Assembly: GCF_001750685.1 (NCBI RefSeq)
Contig: NZ_CP017269.1
Span: 2,583,416 to 2,647,415, forward strand
Direction: 5' to 3'
Origin: Geosporobacter ferrireducens
GTDB lineage: Bacteria; Bacillota; Clostridia; Peptostreptococcales; Thermotaleaceae
DNA length: 64,000 nucleotides
Made by a program: the position numbers and the translations under genes. The notes under the pieces are model-generated. The model was not told where the DNA came from. It worked only from the letters and a program-made list of their open reading frames with translations, and made no database searches. This document shows positions 1-7,607 of the stretch, piece after piece (within the stretch, counting starts at the first letter, position 1; each line of letters opens with the position of its first letter).

Positions 1-118
1 CTGCGTTTTTGGCCCGGGTAAATCCAGTTTCCACCATAGCAAAGCCTGCTTGCATGAAGAACACCAATGCTGTTGCAAGTAAAACCCATACCGTATCGAT
101 CGCCATACCATATTCCAT
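1..118 (-). CDS. amt: Ammonium transporter, N-terminal part (cut by window edge)
   Basis: Only the first 39 codons are present; the rest lies beyond the left edge. The translation begins [20 protein letters not shown] and continues into [20 protein letters not shown], the first membrane helix and conserved MVExGxxRxKN turn of the Amt/MEP/Rh family, which conducts ammonium across the cytoplasmic membrane. The ATG at 118 is preceded by AAGGAGG with a 7-base spacer, which fixes the start. A leader of about 290 nt separates it from a good promoter at 416-444. Linked glnK or regulators cannot be seen. Identification is firm although only the N-terminus is visible. Confidence 0.9.
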   Translation of the reverse strand, partial: MEYGMAIDTVWVLLATALVFFMQAGFAMVETGFTRAKNA

Positions 119-410
119 AATTAAATCCTCCTTTTTTATTATCACATTCTATCCGCCACAATGCTTTTTCTGGTCTGCCTCAAGTTTCTGCCCCATCTGC
201 TCTCACCTCACTTCTCTTATTAGACAAATATCAGCATATTGTATAATGTATACACCCTTATTTTGTTATATTTTCTTTGTTTTACCAGTAGATGTATCCC
301 ATCTATCGCTGTATCAAAGATTGGCCCACTGCGTTATCTTACAGTTTTTGGACAAAAGGTCTTTTTATCCCTACTGCTAAGCAAGCAATGGTCTATTTGA
401 TTTAAATATA
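119..410 (-). promoter_or_regulatory. Long 5' leader of amt
   Basis: About 290 nt lie between the predicted transcription start (near 410) and the amt start codon. The leader RNA can form several hairpins, including GGATAAAA-N5-TTTTGTCC (about 349-369) and TAGATG-N5-CATCTA (about 289-305). It also holds a 15-codon reading frame with its own Shine-Dalgarno sequence. No known riboswitch class was recognised; ANTAR-type hexaloop hairpins were looked for and not convincingly found. A regulatory role is inferred from length and structure alone. Confidence 0.4.
149..196 (-). CDS. Candidate 15-codon leader peptide upstream of amt
   Basis: ATG at 196 follows GAGGTGAG by about 6 bases and opens a frame encoding MGQKLEADQKKHCGG before a TAG stop, ending about 30 nt before the amt start. 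The Shine-Dalgarno sequence is as good as those of real genes here, and the peptide is polar and rich in Lys/Gln. It could be a leader peptide coupled to amt translation, or chance. No homologue is recognised. Confidence 0.3.
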   Translation of the reverse strand: MGQKLEADQKKHCGG

Positions 411-415
411 AAGTC

Positions 416-444
416 ATTTTAGCACAGCATCACTTTAATGTAAA
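416..444 (-). promoter_or_regulatory. Sigma-A promoter for amt
   Basis: Read on the minus strand: -35 TTTACA (444-439), 17-base spacer, -10 TAAAAT (421-416). It is the only well-spaced sigma-A site seen upstream of amt and places the transcript start near 409. Confidence 0.6.
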
Positions 445-620
445 TATAGTTTGAATATTTAAAATCATTAGAAAACGTTTCTTTTTCAATTTTTTTGCAA
501 TAACTTTTTTTAAACTTTCATTAACATGATGATTTTAAAAAGCAAAGGTTTTCCAAAGAATATTCTATAATTAGACTTGGTATACTATTTTTGATACACA
601 GTTAAAAAGGAGGTTTTTCT

Positions 621-830
621 ATGACAACAAAGAACAAATTAGAACAGGCGCTGACGAGCGCAAAAGGATTAGCTACCGATTTAAAAACTTTTTCCATGGA
701 TACAGATGATCAACAAGCAAAACAAATGTTCACACAGTTATCTACTACAGTGGATAATGTAACACAGATGCTTCAAAGCAGACTAGAATTTGTTAAGAGC
801 GAAGAGCCCCAATATAGACAGCAGCAGTAA
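621..830 (+). CDS. DUF1657 family small protein
   Basis: A 69-residue soluble, Gln/Thr/Asp-rich helical protein (MTTKNKLEQALTSAKGLATD...) matching the DUF1657 family of small Firmicute proteins. In Bacillus, members occur in sporulation loci such as the mobile spoVA operon, so a spore-related role is plausible but not shown. AAAGGAGG lies 8 bases before the ATG. The gene stands alone, with its own terminator directly after, facing the carboxypeptidase gene. The family call rests on length and composition as well as motif, so it is fairly but not fully secure. Confidence 0.75.
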   Translation: MTTKNKLEQALTSAKGLATDLKTFSMDTDDQQAKQMFTQLSTTVDNVTQMLQSRLEFVKSEEPQYRQQQ

Positions 831-834
831 CCTT

Positions 835-866
835 AAAAAATCTCTGACCCTGGCCAGAGATTTTTT
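835..866. terminator. Bidirectional intrinsic terminator
   Basis: TCTCTG...CAGAGA stem (841-860) flanked by A6 and T6. It sits between the DUF1657 gene and the convergent carboxypeptidase gene and can serve both strands. Confidence 0.85.
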
Positions 867-871
867 CATAC

Positions 872-1888
872 TTATTTTATTTTTTTTGCTTCCTTGGCTA
901 AGTAAGGTATCACCTTCCGATTCTCCCGAACAAACTGATTTATATCTTTGACGCTAATCTCATCATAGCGTTTATCCCCAATTTCGATCGTATAACCTGG
1001 CCTTTTATAAGCTTTTACAAACCAATCTTTAAAGCCTGCAGCAACCTCATCACTATCTTGTTCCTTTACTAATTTATATCCAGTAATCCATCTAAGTCTC
1101 CGAGCGATCCGCAAGTCTCGCCGATAATTTGCTCCCTCTTGGTGGTAATACCAGAAGATCACGGAGCCACTTAGATGATAGGCGGCTGTAATATCAAAGT
1201 CCTCTTTCTGTGTCAATGCTGCCAAGGCTTGACTCTCTGGCTGATCCAGATAATTTTCCCCTTTGTAATTTTCAAAAGAAGGTGCTTCTTTACTGTCTGT
1301 TGCCACCCAATCCGCATTAAACTGACGGTTTAAATCTACCCCAGCAATATTGGCTTTCCACCTTGAAAAATCCTTGAGATTTTCATTCATGTGAAGCAAA
1401 GGTACAAGGTCCCGATCACCTACTCCGTTCAGTACCAAATCTACACCATCTGGATTCAACATGGGAACAAAGGTAATTGTGGTATCCTGAAGCATCTTTT
1501 TAATATTGTATGCACCAACTCTCTTTCCAGCTTGTCCAGTGTCTAGATAAAGCTCTAGAAGATTCATAAGTAAATAGGAGGTCATCCATTCTCTTGCATG
1601 TACACTCCCTACTACAAGAAGCTTCTGTTCTCCTTTTCCAATGGTCACAGCATAAAGCGCTCTGCCTTCCAGAGAGTTTCCAATAGAGGTATAGGATACT
1701 GCATCCTCATATTTTTCCTTTAATGCCTTTAGATCTTTTTCCATCTCATCGTAATCATATTTTAATTTTTCGACTACGATCTTATCTTGCTCTTTCCTAA
1801 TCCTATTCTTCGTTGCATAGCTGGATTCACAGCCGAGTGCTGATACCGCCACCGAAACTGCAATCATTAGCAAAAAAATTTTTTGCAA
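872..1888 (-). CDS. M14 family zinc carboxypeptidase, predicted lipoprotein
   Basis: A 338-residue zinc peptidase of the carboxypeptidase M14 family. HAREWM (zinc ligands His and Glu), a later His in AAYHLSGS and the catalytic Glu of YTIEIGD are all present, so it should be active. The N-terminus is a lipoprotein signal ending in a lipobox (VSALGC), putting the enzyme outside the membrane. Family members trim peptides or peptidoglycan stems; the substrate here is unknown. The start is taken at TTG 1888, six bases after GAGGTG. The GTG at 1897 falls inside the Shine-Dalgarno sequence and is unlikely to be used. Confidence 0.85.
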   Translation of the reverse strand: MQKIFLLMIAVSVAVSALGCESSYATKNRIRKEQDKIVVEKLKYDYDEMEKDLKALKEKYEDAVSYTSIGNSLEGRALYAVTIGKGEQKLLVVGSVHAREWMTSYLLMNLLELYLDTGQAGKRVGAYNIKKMLQDTTITFVPMLNPDGVDLVLNGVGDRDLVPLLHMNENLKDFSRWKANIAGVDLNRQFNADWVATDSKEAPSFENYKGENYLDQPESQALAALTQKEDFDITAAYHLSGSVIFWYYHQEGANYRRDLRIARRLRWITGYKLVKEQDSDEVAAGFKDWFVKAYKRPGYTIEIGDKRYDEISVKDINQFVRENRKVIPYLAKEAKKIK

Positions 1889-1985
1889 GAAAATCACCTC
1901 TTATAGCTATTATATGCAACTACAAAATTTTTCTATCGAAAACATACGATTATATATTGGATAAATTATAAATTTTAAAATGACC

Positions 1986-2012
1986 AAAGGCACACCCTTC
2001 GGTGTGCCTTTC
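1986..2012 (-). terminator. Hairpin after the 2016-3593 gene
   Basis: GGCACACC-GAAG-GGTGTGCC stem with a short T-rich tail on the minus strand, directly downstream of the gene ending at 2016. The T tract is interrupted, so it is a moderate terminator. Confidence 0.6.
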
Positions 2013-2015
2013 CTT

Positions 2016-3593
2016 TTAATATCCTGGTGGCGGAGTGGCCTTTAACGGCATTGCTACACTTCCCGTTTTCGCATCAATATGAAGAATCCAATATCCATAA
2101 TCCCCCAGATTTGGCTCTTTATCTTGCATAGAGTGCCAATAAACAAAACCCGTCATTCCTTCATAAGGTTGTTCACTCAAGGCAAATTTTCCAGGAACTC
2201 CGTAAACAAAATAGGTTGGTTCATCATTCTCATCAGCCTTTAAACCAAAAATATAATGTTGATACTTATAGATCAAATCTGGATAGCCTGTCATATAATT
2301 CATATAAGGATAATAGGTATACATATTGGAAATATATCCGTAGAAAGGTGGGAATCCCCGCTGCATTGTCTGTGGACTGCTTTCAATTTTCCACCATTGA
2401 TATCCCTCTAAATTGTTCTCAAAAGGTTCAGCCTTTTCATAGTGTTTGAGTACATTTTTCACGTAATTGACAGCCATCTTAAAATTTTGCTGGTTGTATT
2501 GCTGTGATGACTTTCCTCTATAATATTTCATCTGCTCTGATTCCAGATTCTGATATTGGTTGAAGATCCCTTTTTGCCGTGGTGGTATGGGAGGCGTTTC
2601 TCCCTTTGGATCTTCTTCTGGAATTTGATCCTTTGCAGCTTCCTCTCCTTCCTCTATTGTTTTCATTTCTTCTACATCTACACTTCTATCTTTCATTTCC
2701 TCTATAGGTTTTTCAAATATGGATTCTGTAGGCGTTTTATCTTCTAATACCCTTATATTCTCTTTTTCTATATTTACGGCCTCCACTTTATCTACAGATT
2801 CTTCCACCACCTCACCCTTCAGGGCTGCATTCTCCTTTGCCGCCAATATTTCCACTGGAATCTCGTCCTCGATCATATTTTTTTCCTCTGATTCTTCGGT
2901 CTTCTCCGGTTCCTGCAGATTCACTTCTATCTTTGCTGCCTCTACTTCCTCTAATATCATTTCTTCCCTTAGCGCTTTAGACTCCTCTACTTCCGGTATT
3001 TCTGCCGTATCTGCTTCAAGTACCGCAGCTTTTTCCATTGTTTCTTCGCTCTTTTCCGGCAATATTGATTCTTCCTGTACCGCTGCTTGGAATTCCTCTT
3101 TTACTGGCTCGCTATCTACCTCTCTTACCTCTTGTTTTTGGGAAGATGCAATCTCAATAAAGGCATTTTTCCAAGGCGCCTTTTTTTTATCAACGTAACC
3201 TACCAAAGGTGCTGTAACTGTCTCCGACGATGTTCCTAATTTTTCCCCTACAATAGCAATGATTTTAAATGCATCGATGGAGTTCCCTTTTCCGTCCACA
3301 TTTTCAGGATCAAAACGCCAGGTTAATTCCCCTTTTCCCTGTTGATCGATAACAATACTGCCGGTGTCTGCATAGATGGGATGATTTCCTGCGATACCTA
3401 CCAGATATCCTCTATATATATAGGGTGCCTTCTCATCGTATTTAAGGTTTTGTACAAAGTGACTAAGTACGCCTTTTCCATTCTTTATCTCTATTTTCGT
3501 ATATCCCTTAGGGCTCTTTCCCGGTTTATTGTCAAAGCCGCTATCTTCTCGATCCAGTATGATGAAATATCTTCGATATCGCTTGTAATCCAC
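2016..3593 (-). CDS. Protein of unknown function with long acidic linker
   Basis: 525 residues in three parts. Residues about 1-150 look like a beta-rich domain (YFIILDRED, GYLVGIAGNHPIYADTGSIV). Residues about 155-340 are a low-complexity Glu/Val/Ala/Lys linker. Residues about 345-525 are a Tyr/Trp/Pro-rich domain (YYPYMNYMTGYPDLIYKYQ, GKFALSEQPYEGMTGFVYWH) ending in PPPGY. There is no signal peptide or membrane segment. The start is GTG, five bases after GGAGG. The layout resembles Clostridia proteins with two globular domains around a charged spacer, sometimes linked to spores, but I do not recognise a function. It is transcribed away from rsmA and separated from it by an inverted-repeat element. 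Confidence 0.75.
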   Translation of the reverse strand: MDYKRYRRYFIILDREDSGFDNKPGKSPKGYTKIEIKNGKGVLSHFVQNLKYDEKAPYIYRGYLVGIAGNHPIYADTGSIVIDQQGKGELTWRFDPENVDGKGNSIDAFKIIAIVGEKLGTSSETVTAPLVGYVDKKKAPWKNAFIEIASSQKQEVREVDSEPVKEEFQAAVQEESILPEKSEETMEKAAVLEADTAEIPEVEESKALREEMILEEVEAAKIEVNLQEPEKTEESEEKNMIEDEIPVEILAAKENAALKGEVVEESVDKVEAVNIEKENIRVLEDKTPTESIFEKPIEEMKDRSVDVEEMKTIEEGEEAAKDQIPEEDPKGETPPIPPRQKGIFNQYQNLESEQMKYYRGKSSQQYNQQNFKMAVNYVKNVLKHYEKAEPFENNLEGYQWWKIESSPQTMQRGFPPFYGYISNMYTYYPYMNYMTGYPDLIYKYQHYIFGLKADENDEPTYFVYGVPGKFALSEQPYEGMTGFVYWHSMQDKEPNLGDYGYWILHIDAKTGSVAMPLKATPPPGY

Positions 3594-3718
3594 AGTACCC
3601 TCCCCCTTTTTTCATTCATTATTAATATATGTCTACAATTATAAATAGTTTACTTTTTGGCAAAAAAAATAAGCCTATTTATAGACCCAAGCTGTTAATG
3701 CAGTTATATTTTGAGATG

Positions 3719-3829
3719 AACCCCTCATAAGCTTCCGATTCGCCACTTGACAAAGGTCACTTTTTTCAATTGTTTCATTCAATAAAAATGGTCTTGTCCC
3801 GGAGGAGGGAGGATCTTATGAGAGGTTTA
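3719..3829. repeat. Inverted-repeat element, copy 1
   Basis: About 111 bp bounded by AACCCCTCATAAG on the left and CTTATGAGAGGTTT on the right (one mismatch). Inside, CTTCCGA..CGCC..TTGACAAAGGTCACTT matches copy 2 at 18120-18214. It lies between the rsmA 3' end and the start of the unknown acidic gene. It has no coding capacity. Confidence 0.75.
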
Positions 3830-3855
3830 TCAATAATCTCAGCTTATTTATAAGC

Positions 3856-4728
3856 CTATGATATAGATTTAACTTCCGCAATAGCGTCTGCCAATATCCC
3901 AAATTCTTTTATGGTAAGGGTTTCTCCCCGGCGATTTTCTTCGATCTGTGCTGCAGCCAAAGCAGTTTTCACCTGCTCTTTTGTTACTCCTAACTCACTG
4001 GAAGATAAGGCATTAAGCAATGTTTTTCGCCTTTTCCCAAAGGACGCCCGCACTACTTGAAATAATACCTCTTCATTTTTCACCTTAACTCTTGGCTCTC
4101 CCAATAATGTTAACCGAATCACCGTAGATTCTACATTCGGTTGAGGAATAAATACAGATGACGGCACGCGGGTAATAATTTGAGGTTCACAGTAATATTG
4201 CACTGCAACAGACAACGCACCATAATCTTTTGTACCTGGTTTCGCCTGCATTCTATCCGCTACCTCCTTCTGGATCATGACTACCATGTTTTTCAATGGT
4301 ACCCGATCCTCCAGAAACTTCATGATAATGGGTGTCGTCACATAGTATGGCAGATTTGCAATCACCTTTACAGGTGCCCCTTCAAATTCCTTCTGAATCA
4401 ACTGATGTAAATCCAGCTTTAGTACATCGGCATTAACAACAGTTACATTCTTACTTTCTCTCAGAGTCTCTGCCAGAATGGGAAGCAGACTTTTATCTAT
4501 TTCCACGGCTACGACTTTTTTAGCCTGATCTGCTAAGGCTTGGGTAAGCGTTCCAATACCCGGTCCAATTTCCATAACCAGGTCTTCCTTAGTCACTTCT
4601 GCTCCATCAATAATTTTATTTAATATATTTTCATCGATTAGAAAATTTTGCCCTAAACTCTTCGAAAACTTAAATCCATATTTTCGAACAATTTCCTTCG
4701 TTTTCTTTGGTGAAATCAATCTTTCCAT
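3856..4728 (-). CDS. rsmA: 16S rRNA dimethyladenosine transferase
   Basis: 290 residues, the normal length of KsgA/RsmA, which uses SAM to dimethylate the two adjacent adenines in the 3'-terminal hairpin of 16S rRNA during 30S maturation. Visible are LGQNFLID near residue 27, the SAM motif EIGPGIGTL near residue 54, the catalytic motif NLPYYVTTP near residue 124, and KRRKTL in the C-terminal helical domain. ATG at 4728 follows AGGGGAAT. It lies 13 bases downstream of rnmV, the same pair order as in B. subtilis, and is very likely co-transcribed with it. Confidence 0.97.
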   Translation of the reverse strand: MERLISPKKTKEIVRKYGFKFSKSLGQNFLIDENILNKIIDGAEVTKEDLVMEIGPGIGTLTQALADQAKKVVAVEIDKSLLPILAETLRESKNVTVVNADVLKLDLHQLIQKEFEGAPVKVIANLPYYVTTPIIMKFLEDRVPLKNMVVMIQKEVADRMQAKPGTKDYGALSVAVQYYCEPQIITRVPSSVFIPQPNVESTVIRLTLLGEPRVKVKNEEVLFQVVRASFGKRRKTLLNALSSSELGVTKEQVKTALAAAQIEENRRGETLTIKEFGILADAIAEVKSIS

Positions 4729-4741
4729 CTATTCCCCTACT

Positions 4742-5287
4742 CTACAAAAGTTTTTTTGTTACTGCTTCAAATTCTTCTCTGGTAATTCCATAATGATTTA
4801 GACGATTTAAAAACTGTTTTGCATTGGCATGTCCTATACCCAACCATTTCCCAAGTATATCCCTTCGCTCAGCTGAACGCTCAGATCCCAACAGGTCATA
4901 CTGAAGCATATCAGCCTGAGAGAACTCTTGCCGCTTAGCTACCTGCTCTATTTTTGCTTTTTCCAGAGCTGCAAGAATACTATTTGGAGACGCATTTTCA
5001 ATGCCGATATCATCATTCTTGATTGCTTCCTCTCTAGGCAAAAAAGCATGCTTGCATCCTTTCACCCGATTGGAAATGATCCTCCGTATTTTTTCTCCAG
5101 CGTGATCAGGATCCGTAAAAATGATAACACCCTTCCGTTGTTGTGCAAAGGCGATTCTCTTTAATGTCTCCTCTGTGAGTCCAAATCCATGAGTGATGAT
5201 GATCTCCGCATCTACAGCTCTTTTAACAGCAATTGCATCGTCTCTTCCTTCTACTACAATAACTTCCTTGATCATAGTCTCTCTCAT
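4742..5287 (-). CDS. rnmV: Ribonuclease M5
   Basis: 181 residues with a Toprim domain: VVEGRDDAIAVKRAV supplies the catalytic Glu, ITHGFGL the glycine turn, and FTDPDHAGEKIRR the DxD acidic motif. RNase M5 makes the final cuts that mature 5S rRNA, bound together with ribosomal protein L18. It sits directly upstream of rsmA, as in B. subtilis. GGAGG lies close to the ATG at 5287; a second ATG at 5275 is too far from it. Family and role are well established. Confidence 0.95.
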   Translation of the reverse strand: MRETMIKEVIVVEGRDDAIAVKRAVDAEIIITHGFGLTEETLKRIAFAQQRKGVIIFTDPDHAGEKIRRIISNRVKGCKHAFLPREEAIKNDDIGIENASPNSILAALEKAKIEQVAKRQEFSQADMLQYDLLGSERSAERRDILGKWLGIGHANAKQFLNRLNHYGITREEFEAVTKKLL

Positions 5288-5344
5288 CTTCCTCCAGTTT
5301 ATTTCTAAATCATTGTATCCTAGTTTCTTTACTAAAACAAGTTA

Positions 5345-5368
5345 GGACAGGGAAATTTTTCCCTGCCC
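5345..5368 (-). terminator. Hairpin after yabE
   Basis: GGGCAGGGAAA...TTTCCCTGTCC stem directly downstream of the yabE stop on the minus strand. The T tract is weak, so some read-through into rnmV is possible. Confidence 0.5.
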
Positions 5369-5371
5369 GCC

Positions 5372-6406
5372 TTATTCTAAAACATATACTTCTACGTTCC
5401 TTCGGCCATACCGCTTTACATCTTGGGTATTCTCGAAGTATAAATCGATTTTGTTGCCCTTAATAGCCCCTCCTGTATCTTCCGCTATAGCAAATCCATA
5501 ATCAGGCCACTTGCTGTCCAAGGATTTTATGTACAGCTTTGTTCCTAATGGTATGACTTTGGGATCTACAGCTACAACCCCTGGCCTCACCTTCGTACCG
5601 CTTTTGGTTAGACCATAATGCTTATCTCCCGGGTTTTTTCCGGTACTTTCAAAGCTTGCATCATAGGCTGTTGAAGACATCTTGATTGCGTTTCTAAATC
5701 TTACTGCACCCCTAGAAGTAGCAAGATACTGGGCAGTCCCTTTTTCAACGACTTCATTTTCTGCTGCCACTAATATCTTTTCTTCCTTTAAGATTTTAGA
5801 AACCTCTTCTCCATTTTCATAAAGTACTACATATTCTACTTGTTTTTCCCCGTTTTTACCTTTTTGAATAACATTGGCCTTTCCTTTATCCAAGCTGTCA
5901 TTATGCTTGATGATGCTTTGATAAGGAATGACGACTTTCTCGGATATTCGTTTTTCTTCTATCCGGATAACCTTAATGGTATCATAAGGCATAATTACGG
6001 CTTCCATTTCAGGTTCTACCCGGTCTGATTCTCCGAGGGTAATTTCATATTCTTTTAGAATGTCTCCTATCGTTTCATATGCTGTCATAACTTCTTTTGT
6101 TTCTCCATCAACCTCGAGATTTACAGGATGTGCTCTTTTTATAGTTATAGCCATCCCATCATTCACTTTGGTATCTAGAGCCGGAAGCACTTGATCATGC
6201 TCCGTTAATTCGATTTTCCCTTTTTTCAGTACTTCCTCCACATTGGAGAACTTTGCTGCTACAACTATGTCTTTATCTCCATCTTTGATTGTAATCTCTT
6301 TTGTTAATGCACTGCTAACAGAAAAAATCCCTATTACCAACACAATCCCGAGAATAATAAGATTCTTTTTAGTAAGAAGCTTATCGATTCTCCTGTCTGT
6401 TTCCAT
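5372..6406 (-). CDS. yabE: YabE-like cell wall protein (DUF348, G5, 3D domains)
   Basis: 344 residues. One N-terminal membrane segment (residues about 14-32, IIILGIVLVIGIFSVSSA-like) anchors it to the outer face. Then come two or three DUF348 repeats (about 38-150), a G5 domain (about 155-230) and a C-terminal 3D domain (about 245-344). The 3D domain carries its aspartates in VAVDPKVIPLGT, AEDTGGAIKG and KIDLYF. These architectures are found in resuscitation-factor-like and lytic transglycosylase-type wall enzymes such as B. subtilis YabE. A peptidoglycan-remodelling role in outgrowth is inferred. Its place between tatD and rnmV is the conserved one. Confidence 0.9.
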   Translation of the reverse strand: METDRRIDKLLTKKNLIILGIVLVIGIFSVSSALTKEITIKDGDKDIVVAAKFSNVEEVLKKGKIELTEHDQVLPALDTKVNDGMAITIKRAHPVNLEVDGETKEVMTAYETIGDILKEYEITLGESDRVEPEMEAVIMPYDTIKVIRIEEKRISEKVVIPYQSIIKHNDSLDKGKANVIQKGKNGEKQVEYVVLYENGEEVSKILKEEKILVAAENEVVEKGTAQYLATSRGAVRFRNAIKMSSTAYDASFESTGKNPGDKHYGLTKSGTKVRPGVVAVDPKVIPLGTKLYIKSLDSKWPDYGFAIAEDTGGAIKGNKIDLYFENTQDVKRYGRRNVEVYVLE

Positions 6407-6788
6407 AGGTTTTTATACCTCCCTTTCTTAATACGGGGCAATGTAATGTATTCTACACAAAAATCCGGCCTATGTCAAATTTTTGTGGGAATCCTAGGTT
6501 TTTCTAGTATTGTCATAGGTATTCGTAGTTATGCATAATTTTACCAATTATATAGGTGTATTATACCATTTTAACCGATAAACGAAAAGCCCTATTTCTC
6601 GGATGCAGTATTCACAGAATACTCTAGCAATAACCTTTATACTTTTACAAGCATTTTCTTTTTTCTTCTATAATCCGTCATATTTCCCAGGAAATATTCA
6701 AAATGTGTCAATTCTGCATCACAATTCCCTCACAATATTGTATTATATTCCATTGTTATAATTTTTATACGTAGCATATGGTATCATT
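6407..6788 (-). other. Non-coding gap upstream of yabE
   Basis: About 380 bp of A/T-rich sequence without a supported gene. On the minus strand TGGTATAAT (6567-6560) is an extended -10 element about 155 nt before yabE, with only a poor -35 (TTTTCG, 17 bases away). A c-di-AMP riboswitch, known before some wall-enzyme genes, was sought and not recognised. Confidence 0.35.
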
Positions 6789-6790
6789 AA

Positions 6791-6829
6791 AAAGTAAAGA
6801 GGACTGTTTTACCAGCCCTCTTTACTTTA
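6791..6829 (-). terminator. Terminator of the metG-tatD transcript
   Basis: AAAGTAAAGAGG...CCTCTTTACTTT stem overlapping the tatD stop and followed by TTTTTAATG on the minus strand. Confidence 0.8.
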
Positions 6830-7594
6830 TGGAATCTTGAAAAATCTTTTAGCATTTTCAGTGGTCTTCTGCGCTACCGCTTCCAAAGATATCTTTTTAA
6901 TCTCCGCGATTTTCTCCGCTACATGGTAGACATAGGCCGGTTCATTGCGCTTTCCCCTATAAGGTACGGGGGTTAAATAGGGACAATCTGTTTCAATAAA
7001 TAGATGCTCTAAGGGAATTTGCTCTACCACTTCCACGGTTTTTCGGGCATTAGGGTAGGTAATCGGGCCAGCAATGGAAATCAATGCCCCAAGCTTTACA
7101 TACTGTTTTGCCAACTCCGCACTGCCAGAATAACAATGCATTACTACCCCTACTTCAAAGGCTTTTTCTTCCCGCAGGGTTTTGAAAACTTCCTCATTGG
7201 CTTCCCGGTCATGGATAATGATAGGAAGATTTACCTCTCTAGCCAGTTGAATCTGATCTCTAAAAACCTGTCTTTGAACATCTCTTGGAGAATGGTCATA
7301 GTGAAAATCCAATCCGATCTCCCCAATGGCCATTACCTTTGGTTTCTTTGCTAAATCCTTCAGCAGCATTAATGTCACATCATCCATGTCCTTCGCATCA
7401 TGAGGATGCACCCCTACTGCTGCGTAAACCATTTCATATTGCGCTGCTAATTCTACTGCTCTCACGGAAGAGCGAAAATCCGCTCCAGGATTCATAATAT
7501 AGGCAAGTCCTTTTTCCTGAGCATTTTTTATGATTTGATCTCGATCTTGGTCAAATCGCCCATCATCTAAATGGGCATGGGAATCAAATAACAT
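6827..7594 (-). CDS. tatD: TatD family metal-dependent DNase
   Basis: 255 residues, typical for TatD. Metal-binding motifs of the amidohydrolase barrel are intact: DSHAHLDD at the N-terminus, GEIGLDFHYDHSP near residue 92, IIHDREA near 127, MHCYSG near 153 and ETDCPYLTP near 203. TatD proteins are Mg-dependent 3'-5' exonucleases on single-stranded DNA and RNA. The gene starts 13 bases after metG and shares its transcript, so it probably also responds to the upstream Met T-box. Confidence 0.93.
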   Translation of the reverse strand: MLFDSHAHLDDGRFDQDRDQIIKNAQEKGLAYIMNPGADFRSSVRAVELAAQYEMVYAAVGVHPHDAKDMDDVTLMLLKDLAKKPKVMAIGEIGLDFHYDHSPRDVQRQVFRDQIQLAREVNLPIIIHDREANEEVFKTLREEKAFEVGVVMHCYSGSAELAKQYVKLGALISIAGPITYPNARKTVEVVEQIPLEHLFIETDCPYLTPVPYRGKRNEPAYVYHVAEKIAEIKKISLEAVAQKTTENAKRFFKIP

Positions 7595-7607
7595 GTACTC
7601 ACCCCTC

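Noticed and set aside
9..380. 123-codon plus-strand frame at the left end
   Set aside because: It is antisense to the amt start and its leader, has no ribosome binding site and an unlikely composition.
2719..3198. Ser-rich 159-codon frame antisense to the acidic protein
   Set aside because: It mirrors the Glu-rich linker codons on the other strand; Ser/Phe-rich shadows arise this way. No start site.
6407..6788. c-di-AMP riboswitch before yabE
   Set aside because: Conserved ydaO aptamer segments were not found; only an extended -10 is seen.
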